Positions 32,801 to 40,707 of a stretch of DNA of 64,000 nucleotides are shown here, piece by piece (the first letter of the stretch is position 1; each line of letters starts with the position of its first letter). The notes beneath the pieces were generated by a model, which was given only the letters and a program-made list of their open reading frames with translations, was not told where the DNA came from and did no database searches. Made by a program: the position numbers and the translations under genes. The DNA lies in contig NZ_CP012159.1 in NCBI RefSeq assembly GCF_001189295.1, forward strand, positions 5,596,525 to 5,660,524, written 5' to 3'. This DNA comes from Chondromyces crocatus (lineage in GTDB: Bacteria > Myxococcota_A > Polyangia > Polyangiales > Polyangiaceae).

Positions 32801-34891
32801 CGCGGCCTGCTGCACCCGGTCGTGCAGGAAGCGGTAAGAGACGTCGACGCCCGTGGGGACGACGCGGCTCGACGGCCCCGCCCTGGAGGCGTCGACGAGG
32901 CTGTAGTCGTCGCCGAGCGGGACGATCAGCCCCTCGCAGAGCGCCTCACCGAGATCGGCGACCGTCTCGGCCACCGGGCGCTGGTACACGACCGACAGCG
33001 TGTGCAGATCGAACTCGTGACCGACGCAGGCCGCGAGCTTCAGCGCCTGCTGCGACGTCGGCGAGAGGCGCTGGATCTTCTGGGCCATCAGCGCGACGAC
33101 GCTCTCGACGATGATCGTGTCCTGCAGGTGCTGCGCGTCGCAGCTCCAGGTGCCGCGGCGCGGATCGAACGTCAGCAGGTTCTGCTCGTGCAGGGCCTCG
33201 AGGAACCGGTGAACGAAGAAGGGGTTCCCCTCCGTCCGCTTCCAGACGACCTCCACCAGCGACGTGACCGTCGTCGGGTCGCAGCTCAGCGCCTCGCCGA
33301 CGAGCTGCCCCACCCGCCGCTCGTCGAGCGGCTGCAGCGTGATCTCGACGAACCTCGTCCCGGCGCGGCGCAGCGCGGCGAGGCTCGCGTTCAGCGGGTG
33401 ATCGGCGTCCACCTCCCGGTCGCGGTAAGCCCCGATCAGCAGCAGATGGCGACCCGAGGGCTCCGACAGCATCATCTCCACGAGCCTCAGCGACTCCGCG
33501 TCGGCCCACTGCAGATCGTCGAGGAACAGGGCCAGCGGGCGCGAGCGCGTGGTGAACAGGCGCAGGAACGACTGGAAGAGCAGCTGGAACCGGACCTGCG
33601 CCTCGACCGGCCCGAGCGCCGCCACGGGCTCCTGCGGACCGATGATCAGCTCGAGTTCCGGGATCCGATCGGTCAGGATCCGACCGTTCTTGCCCAGCGC
33701 CGCGCGCAGCGCCTCCCTCCAGCGCGCGAGCGTCGCTGGCGGCTCTGCGAGCACCCGCCGGACCAGCTCCCGGAGCGCGTACGCGATCGGCGCGTAGGGC
33801 GTGCTCGATCCGAGCTGATCGAACTTTCCCGCCACCAGCACGCCCCCAGCGCGCTGCACGGCCTGGGACAGCTCGGCGACCAGCGACGATTTGCCCACCC
33901 CCGAAGGCCCGCGCACCAGAGCGACGCCCGCGGTCCCGCTGATGGTTTCCCTCCAGGCAGCTTCCAGCGTCGAGAGCGACTCCTCGCGCCCGAACAGTCG
34001 CTGCGGCAGGTGCAGCACCCCGACCCGATCGTGCTGCGCGATGGGGAACGGCGCGATCGTGCCCGTGGGCGAGAGCCGGGCGAGGCATTCGACGAGATCC
34101 GCGTGCAGGCCGCGCGCACTCTGGTAGCGGTCCTCGACGGCCTTGGCGAGCAGCCGCATGGTGATGTCCGACACGACGCGGGGAAGCTTCGGCACTACCT
34201 CGTGTGGCGGGGTGGGCTTCCTGGCGATGTGGCTATGGACGAGTTCCAGCGCGTCCGTCGTCGGGAACGGCAAGCTCCCGGTCAGCATCTCGTAGAACAT
34301 CACCCCGAACGAGTAGAGGTCCGAGCGCTGATCGAGCAGCCGGTTGGTGCGACCCGTCTGCTCGGGAGACATGTAGGCCAGCGTTCCCTCCAGCGCCTCG
34401 GGGTTCCGCGCGCTCTGCGTCTCGCGCGAGAGCCGCGTCGAGATGCCGAAGTCGATGAGCTTCGTCGTGCGCGTGGAGAGCGACACGAGCACGTTGTGCG
34501 GTTTGAGATCTTTGTGGATCACCTTTCGTGCGTGGAGCGCGGCGAGCGTGTCGGCGAGCGAACTCGCGAGCTCCAGCGCCGTCCTCAGCTCGAGCCGCTC
34601 TCGCCTCAGCACGTGGTGCAGCGGCTCGCCGCCGGGATCCTCGAGAACCAGTGCGCAGCTCTGCCCGTGCTCGACGAGGCCGTAGCTCTTCACCACCCCG
34701 CGGATGTCGAGATCCCGCAGGATGGCGTACTCGTGGCGTAACCTGGCGACGGCCCGTGGGCTCTGAATCTCCTCCTTGAGGAGCTTCAGCGTGACCGGCG
34801 CGCGATCCTCGTTCCTGTAGCCGCGGCAGAGGAACACCTCTGGGCTCTCATGGATCTGTTCCACGAGAGTGAATTCGGCGATCTGCTGCAT
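29819..34891 (-). CDS. Ser/Thr kinase-AAA ATPase-TPR-GAF-STAS signalling protein
   Basis: A 1690-residue cytoplasmic multidomain regulator. Residues 1-270 are a protein kinase domain: Lys36 (VTLKLL), catalytic loop HKDLKPHN at 126 (Lys in place of Arg of HRD), DFG at 147 and a SPEQ motif. The glycine-rich loop lacks its glycines. Residues 300-600 are an AAA_16-type ATPase with Walker A GPSGVGKSS (328-336) and Walker B ending LDDLQWAD. A helical TPR-like region of about 700 residues follows, then a GAF domain (near 1310-1470), a coiled coil rich in Glu and Arg, and a C-terminal STAS domain. The STAS domain resembles RsbR/RsbS, keeping LDITGV..VDT and RPEVARTVVS, whose Thr residues are phosphorylated in stressosomes. 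A GGGGTGG stretch lies 4 nt before the start. A link to the peptide cluster is not shown. Confidence 0.88.
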   Translation of the reverse strand: MQQIAEFTLVEQIHESPEVFLCRGYRNEDRAPVTLKLLKEEIQSPRAVARLRHEYAILRDLDIRGVVKSYGLVEHGQSCALVLEDPGGEPLHHVLRRERLELRTALELASSLADTLAALHARKVIHKDLKPHNVLVSLSTRTTKLIDFGISTRLSRETQSARNPEALEGTLAYMSPEQTGRTNRLLDQRSDLYSFGVMFYEMLTGSLPFPTTDALELVHSHIARKPTPPHEVVPKLPRVVSDITMRLLAKAVEDRYQSARGLHADLVECLARLSPTGTIAPFPIAQHDRVGVLHLPQRLFGREESLSTLEAAWRETISGTAGVALVRGPSGVGKSSLVAELSQAVQRAGGVLVAGKFDQLGSSTPYAPIAYALRELVRRVLAEPPATLARWREALRAALGKNGRILTDRIPELELIIGPQEPVAALGPVEAQVRFQLLFQSFLRLFTTRSRPLALFLDDLQWADAESLRLVEMMLSEPSGRHLLLIGAYRDREVDADHPLNASLAALRRAGTRFVEITLQPLDERRVGQLVGEALSCDPTTVTSLVEVVWKRTEGNPFFVHRFLEALHEQNLLTFDPRRGTWSCDAQHLQDTIIVESVVALMAQKIQRLSPTSQQALKLAACVGHEFDLHTLSVVYQRPVAETVADLGEALCEGLIVPLGDDYSLVDASRAGPSSRVVPTGVDVSYRFLHDRVQQAAYMMVPEGEKQQVHLSIGRLLLAASEGEPSQEGLFKIAEHLNRGLAHVTDPADRVMVARVNLDAGRRAKAAIVHQTATGYLRAGIGLLDEARWEDEYELCYGLHAELAECGFLAGAQTEAEAACEAAIEHARSITDKAQLYSLRTVLYTTVGKYEEALTAGWTALSLFGVARPEGMAALGAEVQGELIQVQALLSRRPIASLLDAPELTDPDRRLEMQILVDLMGASFFVDQLQFTLVVAKMVSLSLRHGQMDLSAFAYMLYAVVLGATGMLREAYGFGKLGIELCARWNSPRIEAKVLSSATTTTLTLFEPLQLSLVRSARGLQVALEAGDILSYSYSAYMMVFNRAAMGEALGAYRAGLADVQAFLVRVKNGPGADVVGLGRQFAACLMGETKGRMSLSNDTFDEDALVATLDKPDAAVTAGWYHTLKVQLAVLYGDHELALAHAATAESLSAKATGCFFITELLFHANLARAALARGGADVEALTGARAQLATWAECCPDTFLHKRLLVDALVARASGDELSAIDLFDQAVEAACKSGFVHHQALASELLAQLHLERGRKHAAQVHLAAAHSAYLQWGATAKAQQLTERYGPSFAPWAGAPRPSSEAPATQGRLSTSITITTTGDIRGTTLDMLTVFRAAQAIAGEIELERVLERILRIVVENTGAELGHLFLPHEDALVLRTSMTVQADAVVQRASVPLEATTDVPRSVVYYAVRTLEAVVLGDALKDARFAADPHISATQPRSILCLPLLHQGKLSGVLHLAHHAATDVFTPARIELCQVLCAQAAIAVENALLVGRVQASTVALQRLNSALETEIGQRTEELRASNAQLVLELREREHAERERTRLQEEIIRAQGERLSEMSTPLIPITDRIMVMPLIGTLDRARVRQVLEAALEGAQARAASVVILDITGVRDVDTEVANSLLKTAAALRLLGAQVVLTGMRPEVARTVVSLNIDLRGIVIRGTLQSAILHAIRLSGEAAQVRRVLA

Positions 34892-34985
34892 TGTCCACCC
34901 CTGCCCTCGATGGTCTCAGGGCGTGGCCGGGGCTGACAAGAGGCGCCGGAGCGCCGCCCAGGGGGGCGACGCCAGGGCAACGGGA

Positions 34986-35792
34986 TCAGCGCGTGGCCGC
35001 CGGATCGGGGGCGTTCTCGGCGCGGCGTTCCCAGGTCCCGCGAAGGATCCGCTGACTCGGTAGCCGGACCGCGTTCCGGACCGTCACCCCGAGCGGCTGC
35101 ACCCCCAGGAAGTACCCCAGGCACAGGAGTCCCCCGAGCGTGCTGACCGTCCCGAAGACCGGAGGCCAGAGGGCGACCGCCGTACAACCCGCCGCGGCCA
35201 CCAGCGTCAGCGCGGCGAACACCGCGCACTGCACCGCCCTCGAGCGGATCACGCCGCGAGGATCCAGGGTGGCGACGAGGCGAGGCGCACTCGGCGTTTC
35301 ACCGCCCAGCCACACCATCGAACCGGCCTCCACCGGCACCTCCACCGTGCGCGAGTACCCACGCGCCTTCCGCGCGTGCGGATACGCCTCGTCGAAGCGT
35401 GCCTCCGAGGGGCACACCGCGCGCTGCGCTTGCTCCTCGACGGAGACCCAGATCTCCGACTCGATTGCGGGCTCGACCCGGACCTCCTCGCCGCCCTCGT
35501 CGAGCGCCACCGCGCCGCCGTAGAGCTCGCCCCCGTAGCTCCGGTCGTGGAACACGATCGCCTCGCGCTTCCCGTTCTCGGCCGCAGCGCGCCCCACCTG
35601 CTCCACCCGGTGCCCGGCGAACGCGCCTCCGCGCCCGTCGCCGCGGAGCACCCGCGCACGCCGGAACGGCCCGAGCGCGCGCTCCTGTCGCGTGAGGGTC
35701 CCGAGATCCTTCAGCGCCGCCGCCGCCACGAGCAGCGCGTTCACCCACAGGATCGACAGCGCGATCCAGCCCATCACCTCGCGTGTCAGCAT
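34986..35792 (-). CDS. Membrane protein, possibly GIDE/BAM-like
   Basis: A 268-residue protein with one N-terminal membrane helix (MGWIALSILWVNALLVAAAA), a soluble middle of about 150 residues and two C-terminal helices near residues 195-250. The ATG at 35792 is preferred because it lies 4 bp after the stop of the upstream desaturase; a longer frame reaches 35888 but overlaps that gene. The layout of helix, soluble domain and helices resembles the membrane-side domain of MULAN/GIDE-type proteins, which bacteria also have, but no decisive motif was seen. The product is best treated as of unknown function, transcribed with the desaturase. Confidence 0.65.
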   Translation of the reverse strand: MLTREVMGWIALSILWVNALLVAAAALKDLGTLTRQERALGPFRRARVLRGDGRGGAFAGHRVEQVGRAAAENGKREAIVFHDRSYGGELYGGAVALDEGGEEVRVEPAIESEIWVSVEEQAQRAVCPSEARFDEAYPHARKARGYSRTVEVPVEAGSMVWLGGETPSAPRLVATLDPRGVIRSRAVQCAVFAALTLVAAAGCTAVALWPPVFGTVSTLGGLLCLGYFLGVQPLGVTVRNAVRLPSQRILRGTWERRAENAPDPAATR

Positions 35793-35796
35793 GGGC

Positions 35797-36786
35797 TCAG
35801 GCGCTGGCCGCCTCGGCCTCGGCCCGGCGCACGTCGCGTGACGCGAGCTCGGCGAGCGGCGCCACGTGCTCCGAGACCGCCACGTCACGCTCGGTGGGCC
35901 TCTTCAGACCGAACAGGAACGTCCGCAGCAGGTACAGCACCATGCTCGGCTCGTCGAGCGATCGATCGATCCGCGGCACCACCTCGCGCTCGTGCGCCTC
36001 GTGCAGCGTCGACCAGTGCAGGCCTGCCCGGTTGTGGTGGATGGTGTGGTAGCCGTTGTTGCACATGATCCAGTTGAAGCCGCGCCCGACGAAGTTGCGC
36101 GAGTGGTTCCACTCGCTCGACGTGTCGCAGCGGTCGTGCTGGATCAGGTTGATGCGCAGGATGCCCCGCGCCCCCCAGAGCTGAGGGATGACGATGAAGA
36201 ACAGCGTCGTCCACACATCCACGAGCAAGAGCGCCCCCGTCACCCCGAAGGCGAACGCCGACTCGAGCTGGTACTGACGCCGGAACTCCCCCCGCCCGTG
36301 CAGCGCCCCCCAGCGCTTCACGCCGTCGAACGTGTTCGGCCCGGCGACGTTGGGAAAGTGCAGCAAGTTGAGCAGGTGCCACCGGAAGCCGACATGGTCG
36401 GGTGCCGCCCAGTCCGGCTGGCCATCGTCGTCGAAGTGGTGGTGGACCAGGTTGTGCGACGGGATGTTTGCCGACGCCGGGTAGAGCGCCCCGAAGCTGA
36501 GCACGCAGCGCCAGATCATGTTGAGGCGCCGGCTCTGGAAGATGCCCTGGTGCAGGTGGTTGTGGATCACCACCGCGTTCAGGAAGCTGAAGTAGCAGGC
36601 CGCCCCGAGGAAGAAGACGTTCCGGCAGCGCTCTTCCACGAACATCGCAGCGAGCAGCCCCAGGTAGACGAAGATGATCCCGACCTGGCGCCACTCCGCC
36701 GGGTGCTTCACCAGCCAGGGCTCGCGGCGGGTCGCCCTGGACACCCCGGAAGACGCGATTTCCCCGGTCGTTGCAGCAGTTGGCAT
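35797..36786 (-). CDS. Membrane fatty acid desaturase
   Basis: A 329-residue integral membrane di-iron desaturase. The three histidine boxes are HNHLH (75-79), HNLVHHH (111-117) and HTIHH (247-251), spaced as in the acyl-lipid desaturase/hydroxylase superfamily. Hydrophobic segments flank the boxes. The ATG at 36786 is chosen; a longer open frame to 37017 reads through low-quality, non-conserved sequence. It is divergent from a second desaturase at 37167 and is followed after 4 bp by a membrane protein gene. Substrate and position of the double bond cannot be read. A role in membrane lipid unsaturation is most likely; supply of an unsaturated acyl starter for the NRPS is possible but unsupported. 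Confidence 0.85.
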   Translation of the reverse strand: MPTAATTGEIASSGVSRATRREPWLVKHPAEWRQVGIIFVYLGLLAAMFVEERCRNVFFLGAACYFSFLNAVVIHNHLHQGIFQSRRLNMIWRCVLSFGALYPASANIPSHNLVHHHFDDDGQPDWAAPDHVGFRWHLLNLLHFPNVAGPNTFDGVKRWGALHGRGEFRRQYQLESAFAFGVTGALLLVDVWTTLFFIVIPQLWGARGILRINLIQHDRCDTSSEWNHSRNFVGRGFNWIMCNNGYHTIHHNRAGLHWSTLHEAHEREVVPRIDRSLDEPSMVLYLLRTFLFGLKRPTERDVAVSEHVAPLAELASRDVRRAEAEAASA

Positions 36787-37166
36787 ACGGGCAGAAGTCC
36801 CCACGCCCCGCTCGTTAGCACCAGTCCGTCCGCCGAACAATTGGCCCCACGGTGACGCTGTCGTGCTCCGCGCATTGGGATCCAGCCGACGCGTTTCGCT
36901 CCGTGAGGATGAGAATTTCGCTGCATCTCTGGAAAAGTTGCCGTTTCTCTGCACCGTCGTGGACGAGCTGAGCCATTTCGGATACTCAGGCTTCTCCTGA
37001 TGTAATTCACATCCCAACCACAGTGTGAGCGTCGTGGGGGGAGACGCCTGACTGCCCGGAATGTGAGGGCCGATCGCTGCCGTTGCAGGGGTCGGCCGGT
37101 GCCTTCGGCAGCAGAGGTGGCCCCCCGGGTGGGCGCCCCTCCCGAGGTTACGAGGAGGCCGTTCAC
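36787..37166. promoter_or_regulatory. Divergent promoter region between two desaturases, with inverted repeat
   Basis: This 380-bp non-coding stretch is locally AT-richer (36905-37015) than the surroundings. It contains a 15-bp interrupted palindrome at 36999-37013: GATGT, spacer AATTC, ACATC. Such a site between divergent desaturase genes could be an operator for a lipid-responsive regulator. No regulator gene is adjacent. No convincing -35/-10 pair could be fixed by eye. Confidence 0.35.
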
Positions 37167-37988
37167 GTGACCGCCATTGTCTCGACGCTCAAGTCTCTGC
37201 CGTTCACACAGCTACGACGGAACCGTTACTTCTACCTCTGGTACGACGGTTTCTACGCCGCCGTGTGCGCCACCCTCCTCCTGGCGATGTACTTCAGCGG
37301 TCACAAGCCGCTCCTCGCCTCCTGGGATCCCCGGATGTGGCTGCTGCTGCCCCTGGCGTGTCAGGCGCAGATCCTGTGCAGCGTCTACATCCACAACGCG
37401 ACGCACAACAACTTCCCCCGCGCTGTGAACCGGCTGATCGGCGAGGTGTGCGGCGTGGTGGTGCTGACGCGCTTCGCTTCCTGGGAAGTGATCCACCAGC
37501 GGCACCACCGCTACTCCGACGACCTGGACAAGGACCCGCATCCCGTCGGGCCGAGCTACTGGAAGTTCCTGGTCGACACGATCGTGAACGTGGAGCGTCA
37601 GCTCCAGAAGATCTACTTCGACCTCTACGGCGACACGCCCGAGACGCGACGCTACGAAAAGAACCGCGCCTACGTCAGCTACGCGACGAACATCCTCCTG
37701 ATCGCGACCTGGTACACGTTCCTCGGCCCGATCGCGTTCTTCGGCCTGTTCGTACCGGCGTCCCTGGTGGGCTTCTTCCACCTGGTCCACTTCAACTGGT
37801 CGACGCACAACGCCTTCTCGAAGGACGGCGACTTCAAGCCGGTGAACCTGAACCACGGGTACTACCGGATCGGCAACTGGCTGTGGCACGGCATCTACAT
37901 GCACGCGAACCACCACAAGCGCGCGGGCATGTTCAACCCGGCGAAGCTGCAGCCGAGCCTTCCGATCACGCCGCCTCCCTCCGCCTGA
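37167..37988 (+). CDS. Fatty acid desaturase
   Basis: A 273-residue membrane di-iron desaturase with histidine boxes HNATH (76-80), HQRHH (110-114) and HANHH (246-250), and hydrophobic helices between them. The start is set at the GTG at 37167 because GAGGAGG at 37152-37158 is a strong ribosome binding site 8 nt upstream; the frame is open further up but has no comparable site. It is only distantly similar to the divergent desaturase at 35797, so the pair is not a recent duplication. Shared control from the intergenic region is likely. Electron donor and substrate are unknown. Confidence 0.85.
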   Translation: MTAIVSTLKSLPFTQLRRNRYFYLWYDGFYAAVCATLLLAMYFSGHKPLLASWDPRMWLLLPLACQAQILCSVYIHNATHNNFPRAVNRLIGEVCGVVVLTRFASWEVIHQRHHRYSDDLDKDPHPVGPSYWKFLVDTIVNVERQLQKIYFDLYGDTPETRRYEKNRAYVSYATNILLIATWYTFLGPIAFFGLFVPASLVGFFHLVHFNWSTHNAFSKDGDFKPVNLNHGYYRIGNWLWHGIYMHANHHKRAGMFNPAKLQPSLPITPPPSA

Positions 37989-38162
37989 AGCCCTCCCTCC
38001 TCTAGGACCCGCCTCCTCTCGGGTTCTGCCTCTCCCGCCTCCTTGCTGCGTCAGCTTGAGCCCCCCCGCGGGTTCCGCTCCTCTCACATGAAGCCCTGTG
38101 CGGGGCCGCCTCTCCCGGGTGAAGTCACTCGTCGATGCCGGGCGTGCCTGGTGAAGGCTCGT
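37989..38162. other. Non-coding stretch after desaturase
   Basis: No gene was seen. A small GC hairpin (GACCCG ... CGGGTT, near 38007-38025) just after the desaturase stop could act as a terminator, but it lacks a T run. The sequence then runs into the 32-bp repeat array. Confidence 0.4.
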
Positions 38163-38669
38163 GCTGATGCGGGAGCAGCGCGGGGAAGGTCCCGGCTGAT
38201 GCGGCAGTAGCGCGGGGAGGGTCCCGGCAGATGCGGCAGCACCGCGGGGAAGGTCCCGGCTGATGCGGGAGCAGCGCGGGGAAGGTCCAGGTTGGTATGG
38301 GAGCAGTGCGGAGAAGCTTCGGACAGATGGCGGCTCTGATCAAACGGACCAGGTAGATGGCGCATCGACTTGGAGATGCTCCAGGCTGATGCGGGAGCAG
38401 CGCGAAGAGATCCCGGCTGATACGGGCGCAGCGCGGAGACGGTCCAGGCTGGTGCGGGAGCAGCGCAGAGAATCTTCGGACGGATGGAGGCCCTGCTCAG
38501 AAGGACCAAGTTGATGGTGCATCGACCTGGAGATGCTCCATGCTGGTGGCCCATCAGCGCAGAGGAGGTCCATGCTGATGACGCATCAGCGCAGAGGGGG
38601 GCCATGCTGGTGGCCCATCAGCGCAGAGGAGGTCCATGCTGATGACGCATCAGCGTGAAGATGCGCCAG
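38163..38669. repeat. Imperfect 32-bp tandem repeat array with hairpin units
   Basis: Units of 32 bp, most opening with GCTGATG or GCTGGTG, start at 38163, 38195, 38227, 38259, 38291, 38353, 38385, 38416 (the unit before it is 31 bp), 38448, 38510, 38542, 38574, 38606 and 38638. Two 30-bp segments (38323 and 38480) form a 94-bp higher-order unit occurring twice (38291-38384 and 38448-38541). The later units open with a 17-nt stem-loop: GCTGATG-ACG-CATCAGC at 38574 and 38638; a G-T wobble version at 38542 and 38606; GTTGATG...CATCGAC at 38510. Because 32 is not a multiple of three, a coding repeat is unlikely. Confidence 0.9.
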
Positions 38670-38804
38670 GCTGATGTTCTGGCTGTCCGGTGAAGGGCCC
38701 CGAAGTTCGCGAGAGAGGGCGTTCGCGTGACGCCGGCACCGCACGCCGTCGTGCTGTGTGCTTCGTGCGGTGGCGGAGGGCAGGGAGTGCGCGGAGAGGA
38801 CCGC

Positions 38805-39572
38805 TTACTCGGACGGCTCGGAGGGACGGGTGGGGGGCGTCTCGCCAGGGGGCCGCTTCGGGATGGTGAGCTTCGGCGTGGCGGTGGGCGCCGCGCTGGG
38901 CTCGGCCGAGGGGGCGGCAGTGGCCGCTGGGGTCGCGGTGCCGTCGGCGGTGGCTGCTGAGCCAGCGTCGGGTGGCGTGCCACCGTCAGGAGCGGCGTCC
39001 GGCGCGGCGGTGGCTGCCGGGGGGGGCGGCGGTGGCGCCGCAGGCTCGGCGGTCGCGGCGGCGGCCGGAGCGTCCGGGGCCCAGCAGTCGAGCTTCGGGG
39101 GGGTCGCGAAGGTCAGCTTGCGGGTGGTGGCGTCGCCCCGCCTCACCGAGATGGTCTCGGTCTTGTAGGGCGTCGTCTCCCCGCACTCGTAGGCGGGCGT
39201 GTCGCCCTTCTGATCGGGGGTCTTGGCGACGGGGCGAGGCGCGGGCTCGTTGACGCACTGGGCCCACTGCACCTCGAACTCACCGTTCGTGTCGGGGATG
39301 AGGACCTGGCTCGGCGACGTCTCCTGCTCGCGACGACCGTCGAGGATCATCTTGTTCAAGACGTCCTTGCCGTCGAGGATCGTCACCTGCACCGGGAGGC
39401 GAAGGCTCCCGCGCATCCGAGCGCGGGAGGCGCCGAACTCGAAGTCGGCGCACACCGGCTCGCCTTCCACGGGAGAAGCGGTGGGAGGGCCGCCGCAGGC
39501 TGCGCCACCGAGCACGGCGAGCAGGCCTGCAGCCAGATGGAGTGAAATTGGGCGCGGAGTGTGGCTCGTCAC
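38805..39572 (-). CDS. Lipoprotein with Ala/Pro-rich C-terminal tail
   Basis: A 255-residue protein with a GTG start and a lipoprotein-type signal ending near GGAAC (Cys about 26). The middle 140 residues form an ordered domain with several Cys residues. The last 85 or so are low-complexity Ala/Pro/Thr, ending in PKRPPGETPP. No family was recognised. The tail is typical of myxobacterial surface lipoproteins. No good ribosome binding site is visible, so the start is uncertain. Confidence 0.6.
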   Translation of the reverse strand: MTSHTPRPISLHLAAGLLAVLGGAACGGPPTASPVEGEPVCADFEFGASRARMRGSLRLPVQVTILDGKDVLNKMILDGRREQETSPSQVLIPDTNGEFEVQWAQCVNEPAPRPVAKTPDQKGDTPAYECGETTPYKTETISVRRGDATTRKLTFATPPKLDCWAPDAPAAAATAEPAAPPPPPPAATAAPDAAPDGGTPPDAGSAATADGTATPAATAAPSAEPSAAPTATPKLTIPKRPPGETPPTRPSEPSE

Positions 39573-39605
39573 TGAGGCGAACAGTTGAGCCCTCCGCGGC
39601 CCGAG

Positions 39606-40031
39606 TCAAGCGATCTTGGTCTTGCCCAGCTTCAAGATCCGATCGAAGTGATCCTTGGAGACAGGGACCACGCTGAGCCGCGAGCGCTTGAGCAAGGCGA
39701 TGTCGGCAAATGCCGGATCGTCGCGGATCGCATCCAGCGAGACCTGGACCTTCATCGCCGTGACGGGCTCGACGTCGACCGCGCTCCAGTCCTCTTCCGG
39801 CGCGGTGGGATCAGGGTACGCCTCACGCTTGATGCGGGCGATGCCTGCGACCGATTTGCCTTCGTTGGAGTGGTAAAACAGGGCGAGGTCGCCAGCCTTC
39901 ATCTCTCGGATGTGATTGCGCGCTTCGTAGTTTCTGACGCCGTCCCACATCGTTTGTCCATCTTTGACGAGCTGGGCATACGAGTACTTGTACGGCTCGC
40001 TCTTCATCAACCAGTAGCGCCGGGTCGCCAT
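39606..40031 (-). CDS. EVE-domain (PUA-like) protein
   Basis: A 141-residue protein matching the EVE/thymocyte nuclear protein family, recognised by WLMKSEPYKYSYAQL at the N-terminus, WDGVRNYEARNHIREM, the turn GDLALFYHSN, and the closing RLSVVPVS. EVE domains are PUA-like folds that bind modified bases in nucleic acids. The ATG at 40031 puts the conserved RRYWLMKSEP at the N-terminus; a GTG 12 nt upstream is the alternative. It lies 27 bp downstream of the L,D-transpeptidase gene on the same strand, so the two may share a transcript. Confidence 0.85.
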   Translation of the reverse strand: MATRRYWLMKSEPYKYSYAQLVKDGQTMWDGVRNYEARNHIREMKAGDLALFYHSNEGKSVAGIARIKREAYPDPTAPEEDWSAVDVEPVTAMKVQVSLDAIRDDPAFADIALLKRSRLSVVPVSKDHFDRILKLGKTKIA

Positions 40032-40058
40032 CGCAGCGGCCACCCTATCACCAGCGGG

Positions 40059-40601
40059 TCAGTCGGTGATCACGATACGGGTGCCATCGGACACGAGGCG
40101 GGCGACTTCGTCGATCTCGTCGTCGTCGAGGGCGATGCAGCCCAGGGTCCAGTCGGATTTCTTATGTTCGCCAGCTAGCTCTTTGCTGCCCACACCATGG
40201 ATGCCGATGCTGTGGCCGATGCCGCGACCCGCGGGAACCTCGCCACGGCGCTTCATCTCGGCGTAGCGGACGCGATCCTCGTCGTTCGGGTAGCTGACGA
40301 GAAGGAACTTGTGGAAGAGCCCCTTGATGCGGCTCTGGACGCGGTAGGTGCCCACGGGGGTGCGCTTGTCGCCCTCGTACTGCTTGGGGCCAGCGCCGCC
40401 AGGGCCGATCGCGACCTTGTACGATTTCACGACCTGCTCTCCGTAGAGGAGCTTCAAGGTGTGGTCGCTCTTGTCGATGCGGATCTCGGTGACGAGCTTG
40501 GCCGTGGGTTTCCAGGAGGAGCCGCCCGCGATGAGGGCAGGCGCGACGAAGGTGGTCGCCAGGAGGGTGGCTGCGAGAAGGGCTCGGTGGACGGGTCGCA
40601 T
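40059..40601 (-). CDS. L,D-transpeptidase (YkuD/YafK type), exported
   Basis: A 180-residue protein with a signal peptide (positive start, hydrophobic 7-25, ending near AGG). The catalytic YkuD domain has IGIHGVG with His135, then SDWTLGCIAL with nucleophile Cys155. DWTxGC in place of the more usual SHGC is typical of the YafK-like branch. These enzymes form 3-3 peptidoglycan cross-links or attach or detach proteins at meso-diaminopimelate in the periplasm. The gene is divergent from the sigma factor at 40708; the 106-bp gap contains a notable hairpin. Confidence 0.87.
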   Translation of the reverse strand: MRPVHRALLAATLLATTFVAPALIAGGSSWKPTAKLVTEIRIDKSDHTLKLLYGEQVVKSYKVAIGPGGAGPKQYEGDKRTPVGTYRVQSRIKGLFHKFLLVSYPNDEDRVRYAEMKRRGEVPAGRGIGHSIGIHGVGSKELAGEHKKSDWTLGCIALDDDEIDEVARLVSDGTRIVITD

Positions 40602-40628
40602 GGTCCGACATCGGGCGACGTCGTCCAG

Positions 40629-40679
40629 GTGTGACGGGCGTCAGGGGGTCCGGTAGAATTTCGTTTCCCCCTGTCACAC
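40629..40679. promoter_or_regulatory. Bipartite inverted repeat upstream of ECF sigma gene
   Basis: CAGGGGG (40642-40648) pairs with CCCCCTG (40667-40673). Outside it, GTGTGA (40629-40634) pairs with TCACAC (40674-40679), leaving a 7-nt bulge on one side. The loop holds an AT-rich TAGAATTT. It lies between the divergent transpeptidase and sigma genes and could be an operator, an RNA structure in the 5' leader, or part of an autoregulated promoter. Confidence 0.4.
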
Positions 40680-40707
40680 TCGGCGCGCTTCGCCCGATGA
40701 GGGGTCG

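Noticed and set aside
31283-34741. A 1152-codon open frame on the + strand opposite the kinase gene
   Set aside because: It is Arg/His/Gln-rich with no domain motifs and is explained by the GC-biased third positions of the real - strand gene.
34986-35888. Longer start for the membrane protein at 35888
   Set aside because: The extra 32 residues are Arg/Ser/Pro-rich and would overlap the upstream desaturase; the ATG at 35792 follows its stop by 4 bp.
38084-38605. A 173-codon - strand frame through the 32-bp repeat array
   Set aside because: The 32-bp period shifts frame each unit, so the peptide is not a true repeat protein; no start site or motif supports it.
38163-38669. CRISPR array
   Set aside because: Units abut without unique spacers and vary along their whole length; no cas genes are present.
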